Of a stretch of DNA of 64,000 nucleotides, positions 1-8,767 are shown in pieces. The stretch's first letter is position 1. The number at the start of each line of letters is the position of its first letter. This DNA comes from Actinobacteria bacterium IMCC26256 (GTDB lineage Bacteria > Actinomycetota > Acidimicrobiia > IMCC26256), in assembly GCA_001023575.1 (NCBI GenBank), contig CP011489.1, positions 1,797,001 to 1,861,000 on the forward strand, written 5' to 3'. The notes under the pieces are model-generated. The model worked only from the letters and a program-made list of their open reading frames with translations. It ran no database searches and was not told the DNA's origin. Made by a program: the position numbers and the translations under genes.

Positions 1-1083
1 GCCGGGGCGGTCAGCGGCCTCCACCTCAAGGTAGTACTGCGATACGACCCCCTCCATCGGGAGCATCTCGCGCCTTACTAACTTGCCGATCGTGGCACCA
101 CGCCCTCCGCTCGCAAGGTTCTTGGCGGCATCGATCACATCTCCGAGGACGGCTGAAGCGGTTGGGAATCCTCCAGCACCGCGACCGTAGAGCATTACCT
201 CTCCGGTCGCTTCTCCCTCTATAAATACAGCGTTGAACGCTTCGCGCACTGAGGCAAGCGGGTGCTGGACTGGGACCATAGCGGGGTGCACACGCGCCCC
301 GACCTTGCCGTCACGCTCCTCTGCAACCGCGAGCAACTTCACTACGTAACCGAGCTCGCGCGCTGCCTCTATATCGGCAGCAGTGATTGAGGTGATCCCC
401 TCGCGATATACGTCAGAGTCGGTCACCTCCGCCCCGAATGCGATCGAGGCGATGATTGCCGCCTTCGCCGCTGCGTCGTGCGCCTCAACATCAGCGGTCG
501 GGTCAGCCTCTGCGAATCCAAGGGCCTGTGCCTCTGCAAGGGCATCGGCGAAAGACTGACCGGCCTCGGTCATGCGGGTCAGTATGTAGTTTGTCGTGCC
601 GTTTACAATCCCCGTAACACGAAGGATTCGATCACCGGCAAGGCTCTCGCGAAGCGGGCGCATCAACGGGATACCGCCACAGACTGAGGCCTCAAATAGG
701 AGGTCAACTCCGCCAGCCTCCGCGGCGGCAAACAACTCTGCCCCTGCCGCTGCGAGTAGCGCCTTGTTGGCGGTCACCACGGGCTTGCCAGCAGCGAGCG
801 CAGCAAGGATCAAAGTGCGCGCTGGCTCGATGCCGCCCATCACCTCGACGACAAGATCAACATCGCTCGCTGCGACTAAAGAGGATGGGTCGTCGGTTAT
901 TGATGCAGAGTTCGCCGGCAGCCCACGATCTTTTGCGACGTCGCGCACAGCGATCTGGGTAATCTCGAGCCTCACCCCGGCGCGTTCCGCAATGGCATCG
1001 CCATTACTCGCGATCATCTGAGCGAGAGACGCCCCGACATTGCCGCAACCAAGAAGACCTACGCGAACCACTAATGAACTCAT
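1..1083 (-). CDS. hom: Homoserine dehydrogenase (3' end outside window)
   Basis: Reduces aspartate semialdehyde to homoserine with NAD(P)H, the branch point toward threonine and methionine. The 361 visible residues open with a Rossmann glycine motif (VGLLGCGNVG), followed by the family stretch NKALLA and the catalytic-domain segments GGIPLMRPLRE and GIVNGTTNYILT. The visible part ends in YYLEVEAADRPG, which looks like the first strand of the regulatory ACT domain, so the missing part is mainly that domain. The start is the ATG ending at 1083; no strong Shine-Dalgarno is visible. It lies 113 nt downstream of lysA on the same strand, continuing an argS-lysA-hom operon in which lysine and threonine/methionine branches are expressed together. 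Confidence 0.95.
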   Translation of the reverse strand, partial: MSSLVVRVGLLGCGNVGASLAQMIASNGDAIAERAGVRLEITQIAVRDVAKDRGLPANSASITDDPSSLVAASDVDLVVEVMGGIEPARTLILAALAAGKPVVTANKALLAAAGAELFAAAEAGGVDLLFEASVCGGIPLMRPLRESLAGDRILRVTGIVNGTTNYILTRMTEAGQSFADALAEAQALGFAEADPTADVEAHDAAAKAAIIASIAFGAEVTDSDVYREGITSITAADIEAARELGYVVKLLAVAEERDGKVGARVHPAMVPVQHPLASVREAFNAVFIEGEATGEVMLYGRGAGGFPTASAVLGDVIDAAKNLASGGRGATIGKLVRREMLPMEGVVSQYYLEVEAADRPG

Positions 1084-1137
1084 GATGTGCTTAGTCTCGC
1101 CGATGGAGTGCCCCCAAGGCGACCCGTTAGGATTTTC

Positions 1138-1165
1138 TCTCCTAGTACCCCAATCTCGGGGCTCC
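1138..1165 (-). promoter_or_regulatory. Short hairpin in the lysA-hom gap
   Basis: The 113-nt gap between lysA and hom contains a CCCC/GGGG inverted repeat (1148-1151 and 1158-1161, six-base loop). No T-run follows, so it is more likely an mRNA processing or stability element than a terminator. It could also be chance. Confidence 0.2.
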
Positions 1166-1196
1166 TAAGACTGCTCAACGCACACATTGTTTTGCG

Positions 1197-2477
1197 CTAT
1201 TGATCGAGGCGAGTCAGGTCGTCATTCGTCTCACGCCTCACCACTACCCGAGGCGCTCCACCGGATATAAAGACAACCGCCGGGCGAGGGACCTTGTTGT
1301 AGTTAGAGGCCATCGAGTAGCCATAAGCGCCGGTCACGGGGGTTACAAGCAGGTCCCCAACCGTTACATTGGCTGGTAGATAGGCATCCGGCACTATCAA
1401 ATCGCCCTGCTCGCAGTGCTTACCAGCGACCCTTACCTCTAGCGGGCGCTCTGCATCGATCTGTGCGGGAAGGTATGCCTCATAACCGGCTCCGTAGAGG
1501 GCTGGCCTCGGATTATCTGACATTCCACCATCGACCGATACGTAGGTAGCAACACCTGGAATCTCCTTGATGGTCCCGACTCGATAGAGCGTCGCCCCAG
1601 CAGCGGCGACGATTGAGCGCCCAGGCTCCACCATCACTCTTGGGGCCATGAGGCCACGAGACTGCGAACCTGTCGTAATCGCATCTCGGAGCGTCAGTGC
1701 GTATGCGGCGATATCGGTTGGGGGGTCCTCTGCGAGGTATCTAACACCTAGGCCTCCACCCATAACCGTCTCCTCCACTACCGCTCCAGTTGTAGCGGTA
1801 ATAGCGGCGACCAGATCGAGCACTACCTCGACTGCTCGTGCATAAGACTCGAGTACCCAGATCTGAGATCCGATGTGGCAGTGAAGTCCCGCGAACTCGA
1901 GAGAGGTCGAGGCGACAACACGCTGCGCGGCTGCAAGTGCAACTCCGCTGCTAACCGTGAATCCAAACTTCGACTCTTCGGTACCGGTCTCGATGAACTC
2001 GTGAGTATGTGCCTCGACGCCAGGGGTAACGCGCACAAGCACTCGCGGTACGACACCAAGCTCTGCACCTAATCTCTCAAGCCGATCCAACTCGTCGTTA
2101 GAGTCGGCAACGATGCGCCCGACTCCAGCGCTTAGAGCAGCGTTTAGTTCTTCGTCTGACTTGTTATTGCCATGCAGCACAATTCGCTCCGCAGGAAAAC
2201 CTGCGATCAAGGCGACGTGCATCTCTCCACCAGTAGCGCAGTCGAGGTGCAGACCCTCCTCCATTACAAGGCGAACCATCGCGGTACAGAGGAACGATTT
2301 GCCTGCAAATGCAACGTTCTCAGCCCCAAATGCATCTACGTATTCTCTACAGCGATCGCGCATTGCACCTTCGTCATAGATAAAGAGTGGAGTTCCGAAC
2401 TCCGCTGCGAGTGCCTCGAGATCGGCGCTGAGAACGGCCGGCGATGCAATGCTCTTATCGAATGGTGCTGCTGTCAT
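1197..2477 (-). CDS. lysA: Diaminopimelate decarboxylase
   Basis: PLP enzyme (fold type III) for the last step of lysine synthesis, meso-diaminopimelate to L-lysine plus CO2. The PLP lysine lies in FAGKSFL near residue 60. The substrate and PLP-phosphate sites follow as LHCHIGSQI, GGGLGVRY and EPGRSIV, and the C-terminal barrel has TGAYGYSMASNYN. The usual CESGD motif reads CEQGD here, with the catalytic cysteine kept. The length of 426 aa is normal. The start overlaps the argS stop by 4 nt (ATGA), so the two genes are translationally coupled. Confidence 0.95.
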   Translation of the reverse strand: MTAAPFDKSIASPAVLSADLEALAAEFGTPLFIYDEGAMRDRCREYVDAFGAENVAFAGKSFLCTAMVRLVMEEGLHLDCATGGEMHVALIAGFPAERIVLHGNNKSDEELNAALSAGVGRIVADSNDELDRLERLGAELGVVPRVLVRVTPGVEAHTHEFIETGTEESKFGFTVSSGVALAAAQRVVASTSLEFAGLHCHIGSQIWVLESYARAVEVVLDLVAAITATTGAVVEETVMGGGLGVRYLAEDPPTDIAAYALTLRDAITTGSQSRGLMAPRVMVEPGRSIVAAAGATLYRVGTIKEIPGVATYVSVDGGMSDNPRPALYGAGYEAYLPAQIDAERPLEVRVAGKHCEQGDLIVPDAYLPANVTVGDLLVTPVTGAYGYSMASNYNKVPRPAVVFISGGAPRVVVRRETNDDLTRLDQ

Positions 2478-4189
2478 CCGAGACTCCCTTGGTTCTGTCC
2501 CTGGCCTAAAGCACCCTCGGCCTCATCTTCGTCTTCATCGAGTCGCTCCATCACAGCGGGTGCACCTACGCCAAGTATTCCAAGAGCGTCGGCCAATCCA
2601 ATACGAGATGCCTCAGCAAGCCACAGGCGTGCTTGCGTGAGCGCTGCATCGTTGGTGATAACCCGACAGTCGCGATAGAAGCCATGGACGCGCGATGCAA
2701 AGTCGCGCACCCAAGTTGCGACTCGATGAGGCGCACGCAGCTCAGCGCTCGTCGCCAAAACTCCTGGATACTCAGAGAGTGCACGCAGCAAGTCGAGCTC
2801 ACGCTCATGGAAAAGCACGGAGAGGTCTGCATCTTCTAGTGCAACCCTCGGGACCCCTTGCTCATCTGCGCGCCGCCCAATTGAGCAGACGCGCGCATGC
2901 GCGTACTGAACATAGAAAACCGGGTTCTCCATTGACTGTGAAGTAACGACATCAAGATCGAATGTCAGTGCAGTATCGATACCTTGGAGTAGGAAGGTGA
3001 GGCGTGCAACATCTGGGTCAACCTCATCAAGAATGTCTGAGAGGGTCACCACATTGCCTGCACGCTTTGAGAGGCGAACTAACTCTCCCCCGCGCTCTAG
3101 CTTCACTAATTGCCCAAGAATGATCTCTGGCTGAGGAGCCTCAGAAGTACCTATTCCTAAAGCCTCCATGCCGGCCTGCAGACTCTTCACCTGCCCATGA
3201 TGGTCTGCTCCCCAAATATCAATGAGGTAGTCCCAACCGCGGCGCGACTTATCGAGGTGGTAAGCGAGGTCATTGGCCAAATATGTGGTCGACCCGTCGC
3301 GCTTTACCAACACTCGATCGCGCTGGTCGCCGAGCGCCTCGCTATTGAGCCATGTCGCATCGTCCTTGACATAGGTATGCCCGGCCGACTCCAGCGTTGA
3401 GAGAACCTCGACTACGTTGCCGCGCTCGTGTAAAAGTCGTTCACTAAACCACGTATCGAAGTAGACACCAATGCGCGCAAGGTCCTCGCGCAGCGACTTA
3501 ACATTCTGCTCGTAGCCCCACTCGCGCGCTGTTAGCTCGTCTACATCGTCGCCGAGTTCACTACGTAGAAGCTGCGCCATCTCAATGAGATACTCGCCGT
3601 GGTATCCATCCTCTGGAGGCTCCTCGCCTCTATAACGCGCAAGCAAAGAACGTGCAAACGTATCGAGTTGATTACCTGCATCGTTTAGGTAGTACTCGCG
3701 ATGCACGGTTGCACCCTGCGACGCGAGCACATTTGCAAGCGCGTCACCAACCGCCACCCAACGCCCACCACCAGCATGTAACGGACCAGTCGGGTTGGCG
3801 GATACAAACTCAAGGTTGATGCGCTGGTTAGCGAGCGCGTCGCTGCGACCATACGCACTCTGTGAAGTCACAACATCTATGAGAACATCATGGAGCCAAG
3901 TTGGTCGAAGGAAAATGTTGACAAACCCTGGGCCGGCAACTTCACAGTGGTCAAGGTGCGGAGTATTAGATGCCTCGAGTGCAGCGGCGATCTCAACCGC
4001 CACATCGCGCGGAGCACGCCCGACGATCTTCGCCAAGCGCAGGGCCACGTTGGTCTGAAAATCCCCATGCTCACGCCTAGCGGTGGGCTCGGGGGTTAGG
4101 TCCCCAGAGGGCGCGGGTAGGCCGCAGGCCTCGAGAGATGCCAGAATTGCTGTAGTTAAGGTCTCAATAATCAAAGCGTTGATGGCCAT
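2474..4189 (-). CDS. argS: Arginyl-tRNA synthetase
   Basis: Class I aminoacyl-tRNA synthetase charging tRNA-Arg. The N-terminal Add-1 domain (about residues 1-100) recognises the tRNA D-loop. The catalytic region has EFVSANPTGPLHAGGGRW, the HIGH-equivalent in the HxGGGR form seen in actinobacteria, and the C-terminal DALR anticodon domain includes FYVQYAHARVCSI. The frame is open to a GTG at 4243, but family alignment favours the ATG at 4189 (MAINALII), giving about 571 aa. The upstream leader contains a C5/G5 inverted repeat (4259-4263 and 4278-4282) around an AT-rich 14-nt core, a possible promoter or leader structure. First gene of the argS-lysA-hom operon. Confidence 0.95.
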   Translation of the reverse strand: MAINALIIETLTTAILASLEACGLPAPSGDLTPEPTARREHGDFQTNVALRLAKIVGRAPRDVAVEIAAALEASNTPHLDHCEVAGPGFVNIFLRPTWLHDVLIDVVTSQSAYGRSDALANQRINLEFVSANPTGPLHAGGGRWVAVGDALANVLASQGATVHREYYLNDAGNQLDTFARSLLARYRGEEPPEDGYHGEYLIEMAQLLRSELGDDVDELTAREWGYEQNVKSLREDLARIGVYFDTWFSERLLHERGNVVEVLSTLESAGHTYVKDDATWLNSEALGDQRDRVLVKRDGSTTYLANDLAYHLDKSRRGWDYLIDIWGADHHGQVKSLQAGMEALGIGTSEAPQPEIILGQLVKLERGGELVRLSKRAGNVVTLSDILDEVDPDVARLTFLLQGIDTALTFDLDVVTSQSMENPVFYVQYAHARVCSIGRRADEQGVPRVALEDADLSVLFHERELDLLRALSEYPGVLATSAELRAPHRVATWVRDFASRVHGFYRDCRVITNDAALTQARLWLAEASRIGLADALGILGVGAPAVMERLDEDEDEAEGALGQGQNQGSLG

Positions 4190-4397
4190 AAAACCCACGG
4201 CCGAGGCGGGATTGAGGGGCTGGAGGGCTCTTAAGCATCGCACACTCGCCTACCCCAACCCCCTACATATCAATATTGGGGGTGACTACCACGCTACGTG
4301 GCAGGTAGAGTCACGCAGCGAAGCAACATCCGATTAGAGATATTTCTGCAGAGTTCGGCTCGGGTGGGGGCAATATTGAAGGGTTTCAGGGTTAGAA

Positions 4398-5273
4398 GTG
4401 GGGCGACAAGGTGGACTCGGGCGACCATTGGGAGAAGTGCTGCGCTCGCACGCAGGCGCGCAGGTTCCCCCGCACATGGGCGGCTCAACTAATGATCGAC
4501 GCGCAATGAACTCGGAGTTTGGTGCGCGCCTTGTTGCCGATCTAGCTAGCAACGACTCTGGACTCGCTGTTGTCTACGAAGCGCTTGATGGACTCGTAGA
4601 ACAGTTCTCCCTCTCCGATGCAGCGATGGTGCTTGAGGAGCCTGGGTTCGGGCGACAGGTATTTCGCTCCGGCCGTCGACGTATAGATGGCGGCGACCTC
4701 GCACTCCTCGATGCTGAGCCTGGCCTCTACACCGACCCGCCTCTCGATGATCCATCTGTAGACCCGACGCTGCTCACGAGTCTCTGCACAGTTGCACTCA
4801 GGCTGGATCTACTGCGCCACGATTCTTGGCATGACTCGCTTACCGGTCTATACGACCGGCGCTCTTTTCAAAGACTGCTCGAGATGGCGGTAGCGCGAAG
4901 CGAGCGTTATGGATGGCCATTTACCCTCGTGATTCTTGACCTCGATTATCTAAAATCAATCAACGACAACCAAGGACACCGATCCGGCGATGCGGCACTT
5001 ATTGCAATTGCGGATCGCTTAAGAACCGCTCTTCGACATGGGGACAATGCTGCACGTATAGGTGGCGATGAGTTCGCACTGATCATGCCTGACACAAAGC
5101 TCTCCGATGTCGGACCACTTCTAGAGCGCGTTGCACAGACAAACATCGATGGAGCGCGCTGCCCAGGTTTCTCGTACGGCGCGGCCGAGAGCCCAGCCGA
5201 GGGTGAGACCGGCGAGGCCCTATTCGCCCTAGCGGACGAGCGCCTACGTGCAGCTAAGGGGGCTCGGCCGTGA
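4398..5273 (+). CDS. Diguanylate cyclase (GGDEF domain)
   Basis: Makes c-di-GMP from two GTP. The C-terminal half, from about residue 140 (DSLTGLYDRRSFQRLL), is a GGDEF domain with an intact active-site RIGGDEFALIMP near residue 221. No RxxD inhibitory site is obvious just before it. The N-terminal 130 residues are soluble and GAF-like in size, with no transmembrane segment, so a cytosolic signal is likely. The GTG at 4398 is chosen because AGGG lies six bases upstream (4388-4391); ATGs at 4476 and 4506 are alternatives. Its stop overlaps the GTG of the next gene by 4 nt, so the two are coupled. Confidence 0.85.
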   Translation: MGRQGGLGRPLGEVLRSHAGAQVPPHMGGSTNDRRAMNSEFGARLVADLASNDSGLAVVYEALDGLVEQFSLSDAAMVLEEPGFGRQVFRSGRRRIDGGDLALLDAEPGLYTDPPLDDPSVDPTLLTSLCTVALRLDLLRHDSWHDSLTGLYDRRSFQRLLEMAVARSERYGWPFTLVILDLDYLKSINDNQGHRSGDAALIAIADRLRTALRHGDNAARIGGDEFALIMPDTKLSDVGPLLERVAQTNIDGARCPGFSYGAAESPAEGETGEALFALADERLRAAKGARP

Positions 5274-6454
5274 ACCCGAACTCGAACCCGAGCATCAACG
5301 AACTAGAGGTAAACCTGCGCAGACTCCCTGGAGTCATGTCGGTTGCATTCGATGATCGAAATGGCGTCCTACATATTCAGCTCCACATTGGCGGTGGCGC
5401 CTCAGACCCGACCCTTACGGATCGAGCGACTCGTCTAGCGCTGCAGTTCGCAGAGGGGTCAGTTGCACTCGAGGTAAACCACTGGCAGGGATCTCGAAGA
5501 GTCTCTAAAGAGCAGAGTGGCACGGTCTCCAACAAGTTTGGTGGCGGTCATATTGGCGATGCACCAGACCCAAGAGATGCTCTCGACGAGGTCGAGACGG
5601 TTGTGGTTACCGCTAGCGGGACCACTGACCGCCCGAGCAATCGCTCAGAGGCATCAGATACTTCTGATGAATCGAAGAATCGTCGCAGGTCGGATTCTTT
5701 CTCTATAGATGCTGATGCCCCTCTCGGCGGAGATCGATCTACTGCTAACTCCACAGAGCACGACACCGTTGCGGAGACCCCAGCGCAGACTTCAGTCTGG
5801 GGCATTCCACCCGAGGTCGCAGAGGCTAATGACTTTGGTTCTCGTTCAGGCCCAGACTCGCGAGCAGAGACACGTATCGAGCCCGACACGAGTGCGTTCC
5901 TCATCCCGGAGACTGAACTACTCGATGCTCACTCGTCTGAGGTTTTTTACGGCGACACTTCTGACGATGCGCAAGGCGATGACTCCGATGAGGAGCCTGA
6001 GACCACCTCTGAGCCCGAGCCGGTGAGCGTTATAGATGTCACTCAGATGGAGAAGGCGGAGTCGCTAGAGCGCGCACCGCGCACGCGCCTCCTAGCGGTC
6101 CTTACTTTCCCTGACACCGACGAGCTAGAGGTGCACCTCAGCTACAAGGGCCGTCGCGGTATCGGGCGTGCTCCAGCGAGTCGCGGTGTGCTCGGCGCAT
6201 CAGAGGCAGCGATCGAGGCGCTTCGCACTTGGGCCCCCGACATTGAGTACGAAGCAATCTGGGCGCGGCCAATGGAGAACGGCGATGGGCGCAAGCAATA
6301 CCTAGTCGCAACCGAGCTCAATGACCCGGCCAATAAAACACTTCATGGACTCGCTACCGGTGCTAGCCCAATTGAGGCTGCAGCACGATCGACCCTGCAC
6401 GCTCTCAACCGCACAATCGCACCTGCGTTGGCACTGATACCCGAACTTCCTTAG
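5270..6454 (+). CDS. Unknown protein, structured ends with a disordered acidic middle
   Basis: 394 aa with no family that I recognise. Residues 1-65 look folded and small-domain-like (NELEVNLRRLPGVMSVAFD). Residues about 85-265 are rich in Ser, Asp, Glu and Thr and look disordered. Residues about 270-394 look folded again (RLLAVLTFPDTDELEVHLSY, later AARSTLHALNRTI). No signal peptide or membrane segment is visible. The GTG start overlaps the diguanylate cyclase stop, so the protein may act with that enzyme, but this is inference from coupling only. Confidence 0.7.
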   Translation: MNPNSNPSINELEVNLRRLPGVMSVAFDDRNGVLHIQLHIGGGASDPTLTDRATRLALQFAEGSVALEVNHWQGSRRVSKEQSGTVSNKFGGGHIGDAPDPRDALDEVETVVVTASGTTDRPSNRSEASDTSDESKNRRRSDSFSIDADAPLGGDRSTANSTEHDTVAETPAQTSVWGIPPEVAEANDFGSRSGPDSRAETRIEPDTSAFLIPETELLDAHSSEVFYGDTSDDAQGDDSDEEPETTSEPEPVSVIDVTQMEKAESLERAPRTRLLAVLTFPDTDELEVHLSYKGRRGIGRAPASRGVLGASEAAIEALRTWAPDIEYEAIWARPMENGDGRKQYLVATELNDPANKTLHGLATGASPIEAAARSTLHALNRTIAPALALIPELP

Positions 6455-6479
6455 GGCTTAAGCCGTCTCGCAGAGGGAT

Positions 6480-6505
6480 CTAGAACCCGCGACGCGGGCC
6501 TTTGC
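6480..6505 (+). terminator. GC hairpin after the diguanylate cyclase operon
   Basis: A 5-bp stem CCCGC/GCGGG (6486-6490 and 6494-6498) with a three-base loop lies 31 nt after the stop. The T-run is poor, so termination is only possible. Confidence 0.3.
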
Positions 6506-6589
6506 AGGGCATAGGGTTGCCCGGCGCTGTAACGTCAGCCACCTTGAGGACCGCCGATCACTTTTCGACCCTAACTTTTGGAGATACTT

Positions 6590-7399
6590 GTGTCAGATAA
6601 CACTGCTAACAACTCGGCCGAGTCGAACGTCTTGGATGAGCTCTTCTCGCTAAAGGGAAAGTCAGCCCTAGTTACGGGTGGCACGAGCGGCATCGGGCGC
6701 ATGATCGCTGAGGGATTCGTGCGAGCAGGTGCACGCGTCTATGTAGCTAGCCGCAAGGCCGATGCAGTTGCATCGACAATTGCAGAGCTCTCCGAGTTTG
6801 GATTCTGTGACGGCACTCCAGCCAACCTCGCAACCGAGGATGGTTGCCGTGAGCTTGCGGATTGGATAGCGGAGCGCGAGCCGCAGCTCGACATCCTCGT
6901 CAACAACGCTGGTGCAACATGGGGAGCGCCACTCGCCGATCACGACGACAAGGCATGGGACCGTGTCCTGGACCTAAACGTCAAAGGCGTATTCCACCTA
7001 GTGCGTTTCTGCCGACCGCTCCTCGATGCAGCATCGAAGCCGGGTGACCCATCACGTGTGATCAACATTGGATCTATCGACGGCATCCATGTTCCGATCA
7101 TGGAGACTTTCGCCTATGCAGCAAGCAAGGCCGCTGTCCACCAGATGACGCGCCACCTCGCTGGGCACCTTGGCCCCAACATCACTGTCAACGCAATCGC
7201 TCCAGGGCCGTTCCAATCGAAGATGATGGCGGCAACCTTGAACTCCTTCGGGGACTCAATCGCAGCCGGCACCACGCTCAAGCGCATCGGGCGTGACGAA
7301 GACATGGCCGGAACCGCGATCTTCCTCTCATCACGCGCCGGCTCCTACATCACCGGGACCATCCTCGCAGTAGACGGCGGAATGGCGACCACTAAGTAG
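6590..7399 (+). CDS. SDR-family NAD(P)-dependent oxidoreductase
   Basis: Classical short-chain dehydrogenase/reductase, FabG/RhlG-like, 269 aa. Visible motifs are the cofactor loop TGGTSGIG, LVNNAG, the catalytic Ser in NIGSIDG, and YAASK. The C-terminus is AVDGGMATTK. The basic context after the first strand (ASRKAD) suggests NADPH use. An upstream in-frame TTG (6578) exists, but GGAG at 6580-6583 sits six bases before the GTG at 6590, so that GTG is the start. The substrate cannot be told from sequence. It stands alone between the signalling pair and a DUF3293 gene. Confidence 0.9.
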   Translation: MSDNTANNSAESNVLDELFSLKGKSALVTGGTSGIGRMIAEGFVRAGARVYVASRKADAVASTIAELSEFGFCDGTPANLATEDGCRELADWIAEREPQLDILVNNAGATWGAPLADHDDKAWDRVLDLNVKGVFHLVRFCRPLLDAASKPGDPSRVINIGSIDGIHVPIMETFAYAASKAAVHQMTRHLAGHLGPNITVNAIAPGPFQSKMMAATLNSFGDSIAAGTTLKRIGRDEDMAGTAIFLSSRAGSYITGTILAVDGGMATTK

Positions 7400-7436
7400 T
7401 CGCTCCTTCGTCCGCGCGCCTAACTACTCTGCACCC

Positions 7437-7919
7437 ATGTCTCAAGACTCAACCCCTCACCTCCCCGAGAGGCCTGGCGGCGCAGTAGTGCTATTTGGTG
7501 AACCGCAGATAGGTGCCGATGGCGATGCGTGGATCTATCTAGCTACGCAGATCACAATCACCGTCGAAGGGGATCAACTCTCTGCATCTCAGGCCGTTAA
7601 GCGCTTAGGTGCACCACTGCACTTAGTAACCGCATGGAACCCGGGTGGCGAACGGCCAACAGATTTGGTGAACTCTCAAAACAATCTGCTCCTTCAGGAG
7701 ACGCTTATGGAGTACACGAATCAAATTTGGCTCGCTGTTGGGCGCGATGCTGACTCACCTCACCAAGAGGACGGTTTCGCGTTCGCTGGTGTTGATCGAG
7801 CAACTGCGATTGCGATCGGCGAGGAGTATCGCCAAGTCGCAATCTTCGAACTAACCGAAGCCCAGCAGATCGTTCTCTCCTGCGACAGCACCTGGGCCGT
7901 GGCGCGACCGATCCCTTAG
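7437..7919 (+). CDS. DUF3293 domain protein
   Basis: 160 aa. The segment LVTAWNPGGE followed by N-x-LL and later DGFAFAGVDRATAIAIGEEYRQVAIFEL matches my recollection of the DUF3293 pattern, a small cytosolic domain of unknown function. No membrane segment. It lies 37 nt after the SDR gene and converges with the DprA-like gene; the two stop codons overlap (7916-7919), so there is no room for a terminator between them. Confidence 0.7.
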   Translation: MSQDSTPHLPERPGGAVVLFGEPQIGADGDAWIYLATQITITVEGDQLSASQAVKRLGAPLHLVTAWNPGGERPTDLVNSQNNLLLQETLMEYTNQIWLAVGRDADSPHQEDGFAFAGVDRATAIAIGEEYRQVAIFELTEAQQIVLSCDSTWAVARPIP

Positions 7920-8767
7920 AGGGTTAGTTGCTCGGTGTCTTCGGGCGGATTGGAGCTCTCACCTTCGCGCTCTACCTTTATCGTTTCGAGCGCGAGTGCG
8001 TTGATAATTTTCATGCACCCCAATGCCTTCCCATCTGTGAAGGCCGTGAACGGGTCATAAGGCGTTGCTACACAGAGGCGCCCGGCGATAATCGCACGTC
8101 GCCACTCAGGGTCCGATGTTGCTGCGCTGAGAGTCCCCGCTGTGATCACGACTGCGCGCCCTCCCGCATCGAGAGCGCTGCTCACTACAGCACGATCAAC
8201 GTTCGAGCGTGCCAGCGATATGAGAGTCTTCCCGGCCTCTGCCGCTCTTGAGCCCTCGAACTCTGCGGCTGCACCCCACTCTGCATGCGAATCACCGTTG
8301 CTAGCCGAGTTCTCATCGCCCTGCATCACAATCAAGCTCAACTCAGACGAGAGCAGTACAGCCTCACCAACAACGTGGAGTATCGGAGGTGCTCCACTCC
8401 CCAACTCGTCGCGCAGTCGCCCCGGGTAGGCACCATCGAAGGTTGTAAGCACCTCGATACCGCTCTGCTCTAAGCGCTGGAGCATTAACCCCACCGACGC
8501 ACCACGCTCCAATAACGCGACTACGCGCTCTGCATCTAGCAACTCTCCGAGCAGTGCCTCAACCTCGCCTGCTGCCAAGCCCACCAATATCGAGGGGTCT
8601 GGGCAGACACTCAGTAATCCCCAAAACTCCCCTGCCGAGAGTGCCGGATAACGCGCATCTGCATCAACAAGGCGCGTCGCTAGAGCTAATGCAGCAAGCG
8701 ATGCAGCGTTGGCTCGACCGGGAGCGTTAGAGAGATCGCCCTTCCCGGAGCGGTTACCTTCGTTCAT
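7916..8767 (-). CDS. DprA-like protein (DNA processing family)
   Basis: 283 aa. The segment YPGRLRDELGSGAPPILHVVGE is the characteristic entry into the DprA/Smf Rossmann domain (usually YP-x-L-x(n)-P-x-L-x-x-x-G). The glycine-rich and single-strand-DNA-binding motifs that usually follow are weak here, so it is a divergent member. An N-terminal helical region (about residues 20-100) resembles the SAM-like part of DprA. The start overlaps the recQ stop (TGATG at 8767), so the two proteins are made together. This looks like a dedicated partner of the RecQ fusion rather than the housekeeping competence DprA. Confidence 0.65.
   Translation of the reverse strand: MNEGNRSGKGDLSNAPGRANAASLAALALATRLVDADARYPALSAGEFWGLLSVCPDPSILVGLAAGEVEALLGELLDAERVVALLERGASVGLMLQRLEQSGIEVLTTFDGAYPGRLRDELGSGAPPILHVVGEAVLLSSELSLIVMQGDENSASNGDSHAEWGAAAEFEGSRAAEAGKTLISLARSNVDRAVVSSALDAGGRAVVITAGTLSAATSDPEWRRAIIAGRLCVATPYDPFTAFTDGKALGCMKIINALALETIKVEREGESSNPPEDTEQLTL

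Noticed and set aside
596-1021. 141-aa plus-strand frame
   Set aside because: Antisense to hom; Ala/Ser/Arg-rich composition typical of a shadow frame.
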